From NCBI RefSeq assembly GCF_927798115.1, contig NZ_CAKMMG010000001.1, forward strand, positions 1,612,001 through 1,676,000: a stretch of 64,000 bases of DNA, in the 5' to 3' direction. The notes under the pieces are model-generated. The model ran no database searches and was not told where the DNA came from. It worked only from the letters and a program-made list of their open reading frames with translations. A program made the translations under genes and the position numbers. Positions 16,538-24,982 of the stretch are shown here, in pieces (position 1 is the stretch's first letter; each line of letters opens with the position of its first letter). This DNA is from Paenibacillus auburnensis (lineage in GTDB: Bacteria > Bacillota > Bacilli > Paenibacillales > Paenibacillaceae).

Positions 16538-18508
16538 TTAAGGATTCTCGCTGACAATCTTGTAATACAGTTTCGAGGACGAGAGGTACAGCAGCAGATA
16601 AATCAGGAAATAAACACCCATGATGCCCCATACCATGCCGGTAAGGCCGGAATAGCCCTGAACAGAATCGAGAATATAGTATTTAATGATGAACCAGCTA
16701 TACGTCACACCCAGCAAAAGCGGCGGCAGAAAAACAAATAAAAGCTGCTTGCGGATTACTGTTTTCATTTGCTGGCTGTCGACACCGATTTTGCGCAGAA
16801 TTGAATATTGAAGTTTTTCATCCGTCGCTTCACGCAATTGCTTGAAGTAAATGATGCTGGCCAGGGCAAATACCGCAATCAGCGCAAGGAATCCGCTGGC
16901 GAAGAGCATCAGCGATGAGCTCTCAATCTGCTTCGAATAGACATCGGCAAACGAGGAATAGTAGGCATCCGGCGTCTGGGTAACGATGGCGTGTATTTCT
17001 TTAGATAAGGCATCTGCATTCCTGGCATTACTCAGTCCGTAAATTTCAAATGACTTCCGTACTACACTCGATTTACCGGATAACTGTACGTAGGCATCAT
17101 CAGAGATTACAAGCACGGCAGGCTTATAGAGCATGGAAGTAACCGGGTCGGAGGCCCACCCGAGGTAGGCATAATCCTTGATCTCCGCCAGCTTAAATAC
17201 CATTTCTGTATCCGTCTTGACTACAAAATCCGGCCGGTTGTCAGAGGCATACACCTTAGGAAAATCAGAGCCCTGTGCCAGGCCAACCGCTTCATCCCCC
17301 GACAGTTCTACACTTTCCCCGTCCCCACGCATAGCAACCAGCTCATTGTAGGTGTGCTCAGATACAAGCAGGATATCCGCTGTGTAGTACTCCGGATTCT
17401 CCACGATTGCATGCAAATCAGTGACAGGAGAAACCCCCAGCCCCTCTTGCGTAAGGTGGAAGGTAACTTCATGCTTTGAGCTTTTAATAATCCCGTCTAT
17501 TCTGGTGTTTGTTTCATTGTCCAGAGACTGGAAGGCGAGATCATTCGGCAGATTCCTGCCCACTGCGTCGAACTGAACCTTATAGTTAATCGTCATGAAG
17601 CACATAAGCATCATGATGGCTGCACTGAATAAGGAAATGAACGTCAGATTCAAGGTGTTGCCCCTGATTTGGAACCGCAGTGATGAAGTCCACAGCACCG
17701 TATTGCCTTCATGATAAGTTCTGCTGCGGCTCAGGCGCTGAAGCAGCCAACCGGCAAATTGGCGGAAAAAGAGGTACGTCCCCCCGATGATCCCGATTGT
17801 TACGGATATCAGGCTCCACTTAGAATAATCCTGCCAATATACCGATCCCTTGCCGCTGCTGATCAGAGCAAAGGCCATTACAAGCAACAGCAGTGAGAGC
17901 ATCGCCATCAGGACGGAGATCCGCACTGGCTTTTCTGATTTTTGCTTAGCGTGGAACAGCTCCATAAGCTGCACCCGGTTAACCATAATGTAGCTTTGTA
18001 CACTAATTATGACTGCGAGCAGGAAAAACAATCCGGCGGTAGAAGCGATGGCTTCAACAGGGAAGGACAGTGAGATAACCTGCTCATACTGCATAAGCCT
18101 CAGCAGCAGCATCCCAAAGAGTTTGGACAAAAGGCCGCCGAGCAGCACACCTGTAAACAGGGAAATCGTACTAATTATCAGCGTTTCGTAGAATACCATC
18201 ATCGTAATTTGACGTTCGCTGAGGCCATATAACAGGTACATGCCAAACTCTTTTTTACGCTGCTTCATAAAGAACGAGTTCGCATACAAAATGAAGAAAA
18301 TGATGAATACAAAGACAACCACAGATGAGATAGCAACACCCGTCTGAAAATTAGCACGGTTCTGCAGCGCATTCATAATATCCTCATTAAACATAAGGGA
18401 AGAGAACGTAAACTGAATAATAACCCCAGTAATCATGGAAAACAGATAAATGGAATACAGGCGGAAATTACGTTTTACGTTCCGGACCGTCAGATCAAGA
18501 AGACTCAT
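16538..18508 (-). CDS. bceB: BceB-type ABC transporter permease (FtsX family)
   Basis: Large permease of about 656 residues with the ten-helix BceB layout: four helices in the first 300 residues, FtsX-type cores, and a large extracytoplasmic domain of about 200 residues (about 315-520) between helices VII and VIII. Helices VIII-X follow (MLFASGFLALIAVFALASIIYF, LLFVFLPPLLLGV and GMVWGIMGVYFLIYLLLYL). That extracellular domain is the part of BceB-like permeases thought to contact the antimicrobial peptide or lipid-bound complex. It overlaps the ATPase gene by four bases (ATGA). The pair probably both gives resistance to, and signals the presence of, a lipid-II-targeting peptide; the exact drug is not predictable. 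Confidence 0.9.
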   Translation of the reverse strand: MSLLDLTVRNVKRNFRLYSIYLFSMITGVIIQFTFSSLMFNEDIMNALQNRANFQTGVAISSVVVFVFIIFFILYANSFFMKQRKKEFGMYLLYGLSERQITMMVFYETLIISTISLFTGVLLGGLLSKLFGMLLLRLMQYEQVISLSFPVEAIASTAGLFFLLAVIISVQSYIMVNRVQLMELFHAKQKSEKPVRISVLMAMLSLLLLVMAFALISSGKGSVYWQDYSKWSLISVTIGIIGGTYLFFRQFAGWLLQRLSRSRTYHEGNTVLWTSSLRFQIRGNTLNLTFISLFSAAIMMLMCFMTINYKVQFDAVGRNLPNDLAFQSLDNETNTRIDGIIKSSKHEVTFHLTQEGLGVSPVTDLHAIVENPEYYTADILLVSEHTYNELVAMRGDGESVELSGDEAVGLAQGSDFPKVYASDNRPDFVVKTDTEMVFKLAEIKDYAYLGWASDPVTSMLYKPAVLVISDDAYVQLSGKSSVVRKSFEIYGLSNARNADALSKEIHAIVTQTPDAYYSSFADVYSKQIESSSLMLFASGFLALIAVFALASIIYFKQLREATDEKLQYSILRKIGVDSQQMKTVIRKQLLFVFLPPLLLGVTYSWFIIKYYILDSVQGYSGLTGMVWGIMGVYFLIYLLLYLSSSKLYYKIVSENP

Positions 18509-19251
18509 CGCAGTCTGCCTCCCATAAGGCTCTGGGTTTCCAGAATACGGTCATAGAAAGCTTTCTGTGTCTGGTCCCCGGCATAGAGTTCATTCACAAT
18601 AGCTCCGTCCCGCAGAAAAATGACTCTCCTGCAATAACTCGCCGCATAGATATCATGTGTAACCATCATAATGGTTGTGCCAAATATTTCATTCAGGCCC
18701 ACCAGCTGTTCCAGTAATTGTGTGGCAGACCTCGAATCCAGTGCACCTGTTGGCTCATCGGCGAAAACAATGGCCGGCTCCGTAATTATTGCTCTCGCTG
18801 AAGCTGCCCGCTGTTTCTGCCCCCCTGAAATTTCATTCGGATACTTGTGCAGAATCCCTTCAATGCCCAGCGCCTGTACAATAGACGCAAGACGCTCTTC
18901 CATCTCCGCGGTCTTGAATTTGCGCAGCGAAAGCGGCAGCAGAATGTTTTCTTTCACCGTTAAGGCATCCAGCAGGTTATAATCCTGAAAAATAAACCCC
19001 ATCCGCTCCTGGCGGAATTGCCGCAGCGACCTTTTGTTCATATCAAGCAGTGATTTTTGTTCCAGCCACACCTCACCGCCGGAAAAGTGGTCAATCGTTG
19101 ATAACACGTTCATCAGCGTTGACTTTCCTGACCCCGACGGACCCATGACCGCCGTCAGTTCCCCGGCCTCGACCACCAGATCGATATTTTTGAGCACGGC
19201 TGTTGATCCGTAACTTTTGGACAGATTCTTGGTCTCAATAACAGTTGGCAT
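18505..19251 (-). CDS. bceA: BceA-type ABC transporter ATP-binding protein
   Basis: ATPase of the peptide-resistance transporter, about 248 residues. Walker A GPSGSGKST lies at about 37-45, Q-loop FIFQDYNLLDALTVKENI, signature SGGQKQRAASARAI, Walker B IVFADEPTGALDSRSA, and MMVTHDIYAASYC. It belongs to the LolD/MacB-like ATPase group used with FtsX-type permeases. Its ATG has a GGAAGGGGAGATAG site upstream. A BceR-type palindrome lies about 80 bases before the start, so the operon should be induced by the convergent two-component system. Confidence 0.92.
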   Translation of the reverse strand: MPTVIETKNLSKSYGSTAVLKNIDLVVEAGELTAVMGPSGSGKSTLMNVLSTIDHFSGGEVWLEQKSLLDMNKRSLRQFRQERMGFIFQDYNLLDALTVKENILLPLSLRKFKTAEMEERLASIVQALGIEGILHKYPNEISGGQKQRAASARAIITEPAIVFADEPTGALDSRSATQLLEQLVGLNEIFGTTIMMVTHDIYAASYCRRVIFLRDGAIVNELYAGDQTQKAFYDRILETQSLMGGRLR

Positions 19252-19326
19252 CCTTATCTATCTCCCCTTCCTATTACTCAATATAGCCACTAATTACAGC
19301 AGCAGCCATAGAAGTAGCAAGGGATA

Positions 19327-19346
19327 AAGTGACGTTTCTGTCACTT
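19327..19346 (-). promoter_or_regulatory. BceR-type binding site upstream of bceAB
   Basis: Palindrome AAGTGACGTTTCTGTCACTT: a seven-base inverted repeat around a six-base centre. It contains TGACG-N4-TGTCA, which resembles the TNACA-N4-TGTAA-like motif described for BceR-family regulators. It lies 76-95 bases before the ATPase start codon. A possible promoter (TTGCTA, 18 bases, TAATTA) follows on the minus strand; that part is weak. Confidence 0.7.
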
Positions 19347-19404
19347 ACCAGATGCTTTGAAGCTGTGGTTTGAATACGTATATCAGAAGCCTGCCACAGG
19401 AACC

Positions 19405-20643
19405 TCAGGTAGGAATCGTAATCCGGAAGGTTGTACCCTTGCCTTTCTCGCTCTCCACCTCTATATTCCCTTTCACCTTATTGATAGCGCTGTAAGCCAT
19501 AAGCATACCCAGGCCCGTTCCTTCTTCTTTGGTCGAATAATACGGCTTGCCGAGGCGCGAGATTTCTTCCTTAGTCATACCAATTCCCGTGTCGCGGATC
19601 GTGATCAGAATGTCCTGCTTCTTTTCCGAGAAATGAATCGTAAGGAGCCCTCCGCCTTTATCTTTCATGGCCTCAATCCCGTTTTTGTATAGATTAATCA
19701 GGCCTTGCTGAATTTGATTCTTGTCGTAGCTTATATTCAGCGTATTGCTGAAACTGAAATGGACCTCTACTTTGTGGGTAGTTGCGAAGGGCATGATGAT
19801 GTTCATGGTATACTCCGCCTCTTCTTTCATATTGGAGAAGACCATGTTGTCGGACTGCGGCTTGGCAAAAGAAAGATAATCACTGATGATCTTCTCCGCA
19901 CGGTTCAGTTCCAGCAATGAAAACTCCACATACCTTTTTTCCTCGGGCGTGATGGTCTTGGATTTGTTTAACAGCTGCAGAAAGCCGCTGGTCACTGTGA
20001 GCGGATTCCTCATTTCATGTGACACACTTGCCGCCAGCTCACTAACGACGTTCAGACGCTCCGATTGCAGTACCCGGTCACGGTTTTTAATATTGGTGAT
20101 TATCTGCTCTATTAGAATCATAATAATACTCATCACAACCGCATGTGTCGTTAAGGCATACACGGCAAGGGTCCAGAATTGATTATCCAGTGTACCTTTC
20201 ATCAGCGCGAGGACGATCAGATAGACCCCCATCGTTAACATCGCCAGGATGGTTGCCCACGAGATCCGGCGCCTCGCGCTTAGCTTGATGAACCATTTGC
20301 TCAAAAACGGCACCAGCAGCAGCACAGCCGTTGAGAACAGGAAGGATGGAAGGGTCCCGGGCCCTCCAACATAGAACCGGGTCATATTTAATACTACATA
20401 CAACAGTAGTACGTTCTTATATCCGCCAAAGAGAGCCACAAGAATGAACGGAATATACCGGAGATCGTAGATGTACCCCATATCCAGCTTGATGGGCTTA
20501 AACATACACAGAACCATCGTAACGGCAGACATGAGTACAAGGAGTTTTTGATTATAGCGGTTTGCTCTATTTTCGAAGAAAATCACAACAATTAAGACCG
20601 GAAATAATAAAAACAGAAAATTCAAAAGTAATGTTTCAAACAA
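19405..20643 (-). CDS. membrane sensor histidine kinase, KinB-like (5TM-5TMR_LYT)
   Basis: About 412 residues. The N-terminal 190 residues form five or six membrane helices with the 5TM-5TMR_LYT look (DLRYIPFILVALFGGYKNVLLLYVVLNMTRFYVGGPG). A HisKA domain follows with the phosphorylated His in SVSHEMRNPLTVTSGFLQLL near residue 212. The ATPase domain has LINLYKNGIEAMKDKG (N box), RDTGIGMTKEEISRLGKPYYSTKEEGTGLGM and a C-terminal GKGTTFRITIPT. There is no adjacent response regulator, so it is an orphan kinase. Orphan kinases with this architecture (KinB and relatives) commonly feed the sporulation phosphorelay to Spo0F; that role is inferred. It lies upstream of bceA in the same direction but with its own gap of about 150 bases. 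Confidence 0.87.
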   Translation of the reverse strand: MFETLLLNFLFLLFPVLIVVIFFENRANRYNQKLLVLMSAVTMVLCMFKPIKLDMGYIYDLRYIPFILVALFGGYKNVLLLYVVLNMTRFYVGGPGTLPSFLFSTAVLLLVPFLSKWFIKLSARRRISWATILAMLTMGVYLIVLALMKGTLDNQFWTLAVYALTTHAVVMSIIMILIEQIITNIKNRDRVLQSERLNVVSELAASVSHEMRNPLTVTSGFLQLLNKSKTITPEEKRYVEFSLLELNRAEKIISDYLSFAKPQSDNMVFSNMKEEAEYTMNIIMPFATTHKVEVHFSFSNTLNISYDKNQIQQGLINLYKNGIEAMKDKGGGLLTIHFSEKKQDILITIRDTGIGMTKEEISRLGKPYYSTKEEGTGLGMLMAYSAINKVKGNIEVESEKGKGTTFRITIPT

Positions 20644-20811
20644 AAGATAACTTCCTCTCAGCTTGTCTACTATGGATGTTCCTAATTCTAAGGAAGCATA
20701 AACAATTCCATTATTACAACCAAACGTTTATATTTTCCTGCTATGTTTTATAATTATATAAAATTTCCTGCAATTACACATCATTTTTTACAAGTAATAT
20801 TCGTATTAGAG

Positions 20812-20853
20812 TATAAAAAAAGCTCCGTTTCCACAGGTTCGTGAAAACGGAGT
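20812..20853 (-). terminator. terminator of the SRPBCC gene
   Basis: On the minus strand CTCCGTTT (20830-20823 region) pairs with AAACGGAG, with a run of seven T after the stem. It lies about 25 bases past the SRPBCC gene stop. Confidence 0.85.
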
Positions 20854-20875
20854 CATTTTATACAGCCCCTGTTTG

Positions 20876-21325
20876 TTATCCAATACTTAGCTTTGCTAGC
20901 AGATCATTCAGCCGGTCGAAATTCTGTTCATTAGCCTCCTGCAAAAACGTCCTGGCCTGCTCCACTACCTCCGGCTTCTTAAACACTTGACGAAAAGTCA
21001 GGGTTGTCTTGCCGTCAGAATGTTCAAAAGTGGCTGTAGCCTCAAACTCGGGGGCGTTCAGATGACGGATGACAATGCGCTCATGCGGTACGATCTCCAC
21101 AAACTCACTGTGATTGGGATAGTCCTTGCCATCCGGTCCATGCATGACGAACCGCCATTGGCCTCCCGGCCGAAAGTCGAATTCGTTAAACGTATTGGTG
21201 AAACCCTTCGGTCCCCACCAGCGCGCGAGCTGCTCCGGGGTTGTCCAAGCCGCAAAGACCCGCTCAAGCGGATAATTGAACTGCCGTGAGTTCATTACTT
21301 CATTGTTCCCTTCAATTCCAGTCAT
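20876..21325 (-). CDS. SRPBCC (AHSA1/START-like) family protein
   Basis: About 149 residues, cytoplasmic. Typical features of the activator-of-Hsp90-like subgroup: FNYPLERVFAAWTTPEQLARWWGPKGF, FRPGGQWRFVMHGPDG, and a C-terminal helix (ARTFLQEANEQNFDRLNDLLAKL). The fold provides a hydrophobic ligand cavity; bacterial members are mostly uncharacterised. Good ribosome site (AGGGGG) before the ATG, and its own terminator. No functional partner nearby. Confidence 0.85.
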   Translation of the reverse strand: MTGIEGNNEVMNSRQFNYPLERVFAAWTTPEQLARWWGPKGFTNTFNEFDFRPGGQWRFVMHGPDGKDYPNHSEFVEIVPHERIVIRHLNAPEFEATATFEHSDGKTTLTFRQVFKKPEVVEQARTFLQEANEQNFDRLNDLLAKLSIG

Positions 21326-21376
21326 AGCATTGCCCCCTAGAGTATTATTTCTAAAGTATCAAGCATGAATTTGTAG

Positions 21377-22138
21377 CTATTCCGACTGCGAATCGCTGTT
21401 ATTATCCCATTCTACTATGACACCGTTGTTCTCTAGATGCTGGATAACCTGCTCCGCCTGCTCACCCAGCGGGTTATTCGACAACGAGACTTCCTGCAGG
21501 TTTGGTATCGTTTCGAGCACTTCAATATCGCGGATGAGGTTATCTTCTAGAAAGAGATGCTCCAAGGTCGGATGATTCTTTAACGGCGTCAGATCTTGAA
21601 TTTTATTGCCGCCCAGAAAAAGCCATTCTAACTTCAAATTCTGAATGGGATTTAGATCCTCCACCTGATTCTTGCTTGCCAGAAGAGAAGTCAGCTGATT
21701 CAGATTTTTTAGCGGAACCAGACTTTTGATCTGGTTACCGTCCAATGTCAGAGTTGTCAGCGAATTTAACCCTGCAACCGGTGAAAGATCAGTAAGCTGA
21801 TTTCCTTCTAAGGCCAGAAACGTTAGCTTTTTCAGCTTGCTCAGGGGTCTAATCGACTTTATTTTTTGATTCGGCAGAAACAGGCTCTGCAGGTTCACAG
21901 CATATTCGAGACCTTGTACACTGGTAATTTTAGAACTGGACTCTTGGGGATATAGAGATTTCAGCTTCTGCAGATCAGCTGCCTTCAGCTCCTTTTTCGC
22001 CGGTAGCTTCAATTCCGTCCGGATGGCTTTGGCCAATACCGGGTCCGTAATCACGGAAGCGGCCCAAATCGCTGTGGCAGGAAGTAATAAAGCAACTAAC
22101 GAGAACGAGATAAAACGTTTGAATAGCCTGGTAGACAT
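21377..22138 (-). CDS. secreted leucine-rich repeat protein (internalin-type repeats)
   Basis: About 253 residues. A cleavable signal peptide (SFSLVALLLPATAIWAAS) is followed by a helical cap (DPVLAKAIRTELKLP...), as in other bacterial LRR proteins. At least six 22-residue repeats of the internalin type follow, for example LKKLTFLALEGNQLTDLSPV, LNSLTTLTLDGNQIKSLVPL, LEHLFLEDNLIRDIEVLE. There is no sortase motif or SLH domain, so it is probably secreted or lipid-independent at the surface. LRR proteins bind other proteins; target unknown. The SUFU-domain gene lies just upstream on the same strand (26-base gap) and may be cotranscribed. Confidence 0.85.
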   Translation of the reverse strand: MSTRLFKRFISFSLVALLLPATAIWAASVITDPVLAKAIRTELKLPAKKELKAADLQKLKSLYPQESSSKITSVQGLEYAVNLQSLFLPNQKIKSIRPLSKLKKLTFLALEGNQLTDLSPVAGLNSLTTLTLDGNQIKSLVPLKNLNQLTSLLASKNQVEDLNPIQNLKLEWLFLGGNKIQDLTPLKNHPTLEHLFLEDNLIRDIEVLETIPNLQEVSLSNNPLGEQAEQVIQHLENNGVIVEWDNNSDSQSE

Positions 22139-22164
22139 AAGATTCTCCTTTTAGATGAATAGGT

Positions 22165-22824
22165 TCATAGGTAAGATATAGTCCGGTTCATATCTGTGAT
22201 CAAAAAGGGATTGTCCTGCTTCATATTCGCCACTAAACGTTCAGCCTGACTGCTATCCCCTTTCAACACTTCTAATTCACGCTGAGTGATCCCGACAAGC
22301 TGGATAAAATCCACTCTTCCATGGATCGTATCTATCCCGTCAGCTTCTGTATCATTAACTGCCAATAGCGCAGTTATCGCGGATTGGGTGCCGATATGAA
22401 TGGATTGTCCGTTCCCGGCAAGAAATTGATAAGGCTCAAATATTCTTTGCTGGGTGTAGGTGTACCTCGCCAGATTAGACAGCATATTGATTGCCCAAAT
22501 GCAGTCCTCGGCCTTCTCCTCGTTTAATTTGAGGGTCATCTCATATCCCCAGCCGCTCCATTCTCCGCCAAATGCTTCTTCATTAACGTAGAGCTCGGTC
22601 ATTCCGTAGGTCAGTACATGTTTATAACCATTCAGAGACTGATAAATGCTATAACCATCCAAATACTCCTCCCCGCCAAACATAGCACGCTTGTGAATCT
22701 CAGTCCCGTAATGCAATGGGGTTTGATCCGGATATAGCTTGTCAAACACTTCATCAATCGCATCCCAGCCCGGTGCCCAATCGTCCTCTTCCGCCGCCCG
22801 CGCTTTATATTCATCCAGTGTCAT
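22165..22824 (-). CDS. suppressor-of-fused (SUFU) domain protein
   Basis: About 219 residues, cytoplasmic. The pattern GWDAIDEVFDKLYPDQTPLHYGTEIHKRAMFGG, YSIYQSLNGYKHVLTYGMTELY and EWSGWGYEMTLKL is characteristic of bacterial SUFU-domain proteins. These often occur as immunity or accessory proteins near secreted toxins; no toxin gene is visible here. The ATG at 22824 follows AAGGAGGAG; a longer frame to 22869 has no ribosome site and would overlap the upstream gene's terminator. Slightly AT-rich like its neighbours. Confidence 0.8.
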   Translation of the reverse strand: MTLDEYKARAAEEDDWAPGWDAIDEVFDKLYPDQTPLHYGTEIHKRAMFGGEEYLDGYSIYQSLNGYKHVLTYGMTELYVNEEAFGGEWSGWGYEMTLKLNEEKAEDCIWAINMLSNLARYTYTQQRIFEPYQFLAGNGQSIHIGTQSAITALLAVNDTEADGIDTIHGRVDFIQLVGITQRELEVLKGDSSQAERLVANMKQDNPFLITDMNRTISYL

Positions 22825-22856
22825 CTGCGTTTCTCCTCCTTTGTACATCCCATAAT

Positions 22857-22886
22857 TAAAAAAGGCCATCCAGGGATGACCTCTTC
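22857..22886 (-). terminator. terminator of the YiaA/B-domain gene
   Basis: On the minus strand AGGTCATCC pairs with GGATGGCCT (one G-T pair) around a two-base loop and is followed by TTTTTT. It lies about 50 bases past the YiaA/B gene and just ahead of the SUFU gene, so the two are probably separate transcripts. Confidence 0.75.
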
Positions 22887-22935
22887 ATTATCAAATGATG
22901 CAGCAGGTCAGAACATTCACCTTATGTCCGTCCTC

Positions 22936-23412
22936 TTAGCCCTGGTAATCTCTTTTGGATTCCAGCTCGGCAAGAATATCTTTGTCTTCTGCGTTATCCC
23001 TGGTCACTTTCTGAACGCCAATCGCGCTATACGAAATTAACAGAATAACCGCTATGTAATATCCCTTCACGTTTAATTGAAACGGAGCATTGTAAAGACC
23101 AATGAAGAACATCGCATACCCGATCACTAACCCGGCGATCGCCATACCTGTGAAAGCCGATGTATTCCTCATCCGGTGTTTTGGGTTTTCCTGGCGGATT
23201 TCTCTATCTTCCGTGTTGTCCCGGACAACCTTCTGCATCACGATGCAGCTAATCGTAATTAAGACCATACACAGCAGATAATACCCCTTCACGTTCAGTT
23301 CCCAGGTGTCGTTGTACACCCCAAGACAGAATAAGAACAGACCTGCAGCCAGAGCAAAATATGATGCCAATGTGAAAGCAGTGGTATTACGCTTGCGATA
23401 ATGTTGATTCAA
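22936..23412 (-). CDS. YiaA/YiaB-domain membrane protein, internal duplication
   Basis: About 158 residues, four membrane helices in two homologous halves. Each half begins RxRNTxAFT and contains a helix pair around LNVKGYY: FCLGVYNDTWELNVKGYYLL in the first and FIGLYNAPFQLNVKGYYIAV in the second, each ending in QKVxRDNxED. This is two yiaA/B two-helix domains in tandem. Starts at TTG with GGGGGAGG upstream. Function unknown. Confidence 0.85.
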   Translation of the reverse strand: MNQHYRKRNTTAFTLASYFALAAGLFLFCLGVYNDTWELNVKGYYLLCMVLITISCIVMQKVVRDNTEDREIRQENPKHRMRNTSAFTGMAIAGLVIGYAMFFIGLYNAPFQLNVKGYYIAVILLISYSAIGVQKVTRDNAEDKDILAELESKRDYQG

Positions 23413-23568
23413 AAATGTTCCTCCCCCAGTGCAAAGTTAAATGGCATTCTTCCTTCTCCACTATACCGTGAAATATTGGTAAAATTCTACCTTAAAATAC
23501 TTTTTCATGACAAATCTCGGCGCGTTTGCAGCAATTGTAGATTTTGGATTAACTACCTGCCTGGGAAT

Positions 23569-23958
23569 CTATCGCCGCCCCTTTTCGGGTCGAAGCCATA
23601 AAACGTCATAACCTAGCTCACTTATAATATCTAGCCCGTCTTGGAACACTATAACGTTGTCACCTGTCCAGCCATTTTCCAGACCATACACTATGAAATC
23701 TCTAACGGTTCTTGGATGATGCAAATTATACTTTTCTGTAATGTTGATTTGTTTATTGTTCAAATCAACACCTACTAATATCGGGCTACCCAAAATAAGA
23801 TCATCCCATGTGCAAAACTGAAAGGTACACGTCAAATTTCTAGAGTCCCGTAAAGATACCTTTAGAGAAATATTGCTTGTGTGCTTCTTATACGCATGAT
23901 TAATAACATATATGTATTCCGTCCCGCCTACACTAATTTTTCTTGTTTTTCGCTTCAT
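23569..23958 (-). CDS. hypothetical protein, 129 residues
   Basis: I do not recognise this protein. It starts MKRKTRKISVGGTEYIYVINH with a basic, strand-rich N-terminus and has conserved-looking segments FCTWDDLILGSPILVGVDL and LHHPRTVRDFIVYGLENGW, ending GYDVLWLRPEKGRR. There is no signal peptide or membrane helix. AGGTG upstream of the ATG and balanced composition support a real gene. A small soluble beta-rich protein with a C-terminal helix; its neighbours (GNAT, YiaA/B) give no clue. Confidence 0.65.
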   Translation of the reverse strand: MKRKTRKISVGGTEYIYVINHAYKKHTSNISLKVSLRDSRNLTCTFQFCTWDDLILGSPILVGVDLNNKQINITEKYNLHHPRTVRDFIVYGLENGWTGDNVIVFQDGLDIISELGYDVLWLRPEKGRR

Positions 23959-23978
23959 CGTCGCAACACCTATTGATT

Positions 23979-24434
23979 TTATTTTATTGAATCATGCTCA
24001 TATATCTTGGTGGGCCGTCCCCATTCGAAGTTGTCCAGCCCTATTTCCCGGAATCCATACTTCTCATAAAAAAGGATATGGTCGGTTGTCAAATAAACCT
24101 TTTCATATCCTAATTGTCCAGCGGCCTTTCTGCCATGCTCCAGCATTAATGAACCGAGTGCATTCCCCCGCTCATTCCGGTCAATAAACAAGGGCGAAAT
24201 CCAAGGCGACAGATCTTTCCGGGTTACATACTCCTGCTCAATCAGCTGATAAAATCCGATTAACACACCGTGTTTCAACAGTAAAAATGTCAGTGGTAAG
24301 CTATCCTTTGAGGTGATACTCTCTTGAATAACGGGAAGTACAACATTTTGTACTTTGGGCCACTGTCCTTTGACATATTCAGCAAGCTCATCTTGACGGT
24401 GAGGACACTCTTTTAGGGATTGAATATCTGGCAT
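23979..24434 (-). CDS. GNAT family N-acetyltransferase
   Basis: About 151 residues. The GNAT core is visible: LTFLLLKHGVLIGFYQLIEQEYV (strands 2-4), WISPLFIDRNERGNALGSLMLEHGRKAAGQLGYEKVYLTTDH (the acetyl-CoA-binding region with R-x-x-G-x-G/A-like turn RGNALG), and ILFYEKYGFREIG near the end. The ATG at 24434 is chosen for the GAAAGGAC site upstream; an ATG at 24482 also fits the frame. The substrate is unknown; the family acetylates amines of proteins, antibiotics or metabolites. Transcribed just ahead of the 129-residue hypothetical gene. Confidence 0.82.
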   Translation of the reverse strand: MPDIQSLKECPHRQDELAEYVKGQWPKVQNVVLPVIQESITSKDSLPLTFLLLKHGVLIGFYQLIEQEYVTRKDLSPWISPLFIDRNERGNALGSLMLEHGRKAAGQLGYEKVYLTTDHILFYEKYGFREIGLDNFEWGRPTKIYEHDSIK

Positions 24435-24612
24435 TGGACCGTCCTTTCTGCAATCAATTTTTAGGTTATAAGAATCCTGCATTGTATATTTTTACACATT
24501 TTAGGGAAAATAGAAAACTAAATATTGGCTATAGTTAAAGTATATAGATGGACGACGATTGGAACATTGGCTGATTGGTGATTGAACGCATTTATTGATG
24601 AGACGAGCGCAG

Positions 24613-24797
24613 CAGCGGGATTTTCTCCCTCTAAATTCTCATCGTGCGGGTTGTGACAGCCGCTAGTGGGATTTCCTCACTCTAATTCTTCCGATATAGC
24701 CCGAAAACAGCTTTTTCCGGGAAATTAGATGGACTTTTTCCATCTATAATCCAATTTCCACCGTAAACGATTTTGATAGATGGAACTTTTCCCTCTA
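24613..24797. repeat. array of four imperfect 8-5-8 palindromes
   Basis: Four units with the same geometry, 8-base arm, 5-base loop, 8-base arm: CAGCGGGA/TCCCTCTA at 24613-24633, TAGTGGGA/TCACTCTA at 24664-24684, TAGATGGA/TCCATCTA at 24726-24746 and TAGATGGA/TCCCTCTA at 24777-24797. Start-to-start distances are 51, 62 and 51 bases. Each unit is followed by A/T and then a CCG-containing stretch. The repeats are too divergent and the spacing too loose for CRISPR. Confidence 0.75.
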
Positions 24798-24922
24798 TAA
24801 TCAAATTCCGAGACAGCTCCTGCTTCTTATTATATGGCTGATGATCCGAATATTGGTTTAGATTTGTTTGGTTTAGATTGGTTTTGGTATAGGTTAGTTT
24901 CGGAGCGCAGCAATCGAAATGA

Positions 24923-24957
24923 CAAAAAAAAGCGTTTGCTGTATTAGCAAACGCTTC
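24923..24957 (-). terminator. terminator of the mgl operon
   Basis: On the minus strand AGCGTTTGCT (24955-24946) pairs perfectly with AGCAAACGCT (24940-24931) around a five-base loop and is followed by a run of T. It lies about 190 bases beyond the mglC stop, with a palindromic element in between. Confidence 0.9.
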
Positions 24958-24982
24958 TTGCTGACTTACCCCACCTTGGCGA

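Noticed and set aside
24613..24797. CRISPR array
   Set aside because: Only four divergent palindromes of 21 bases with uneven spacing and no cas genes.
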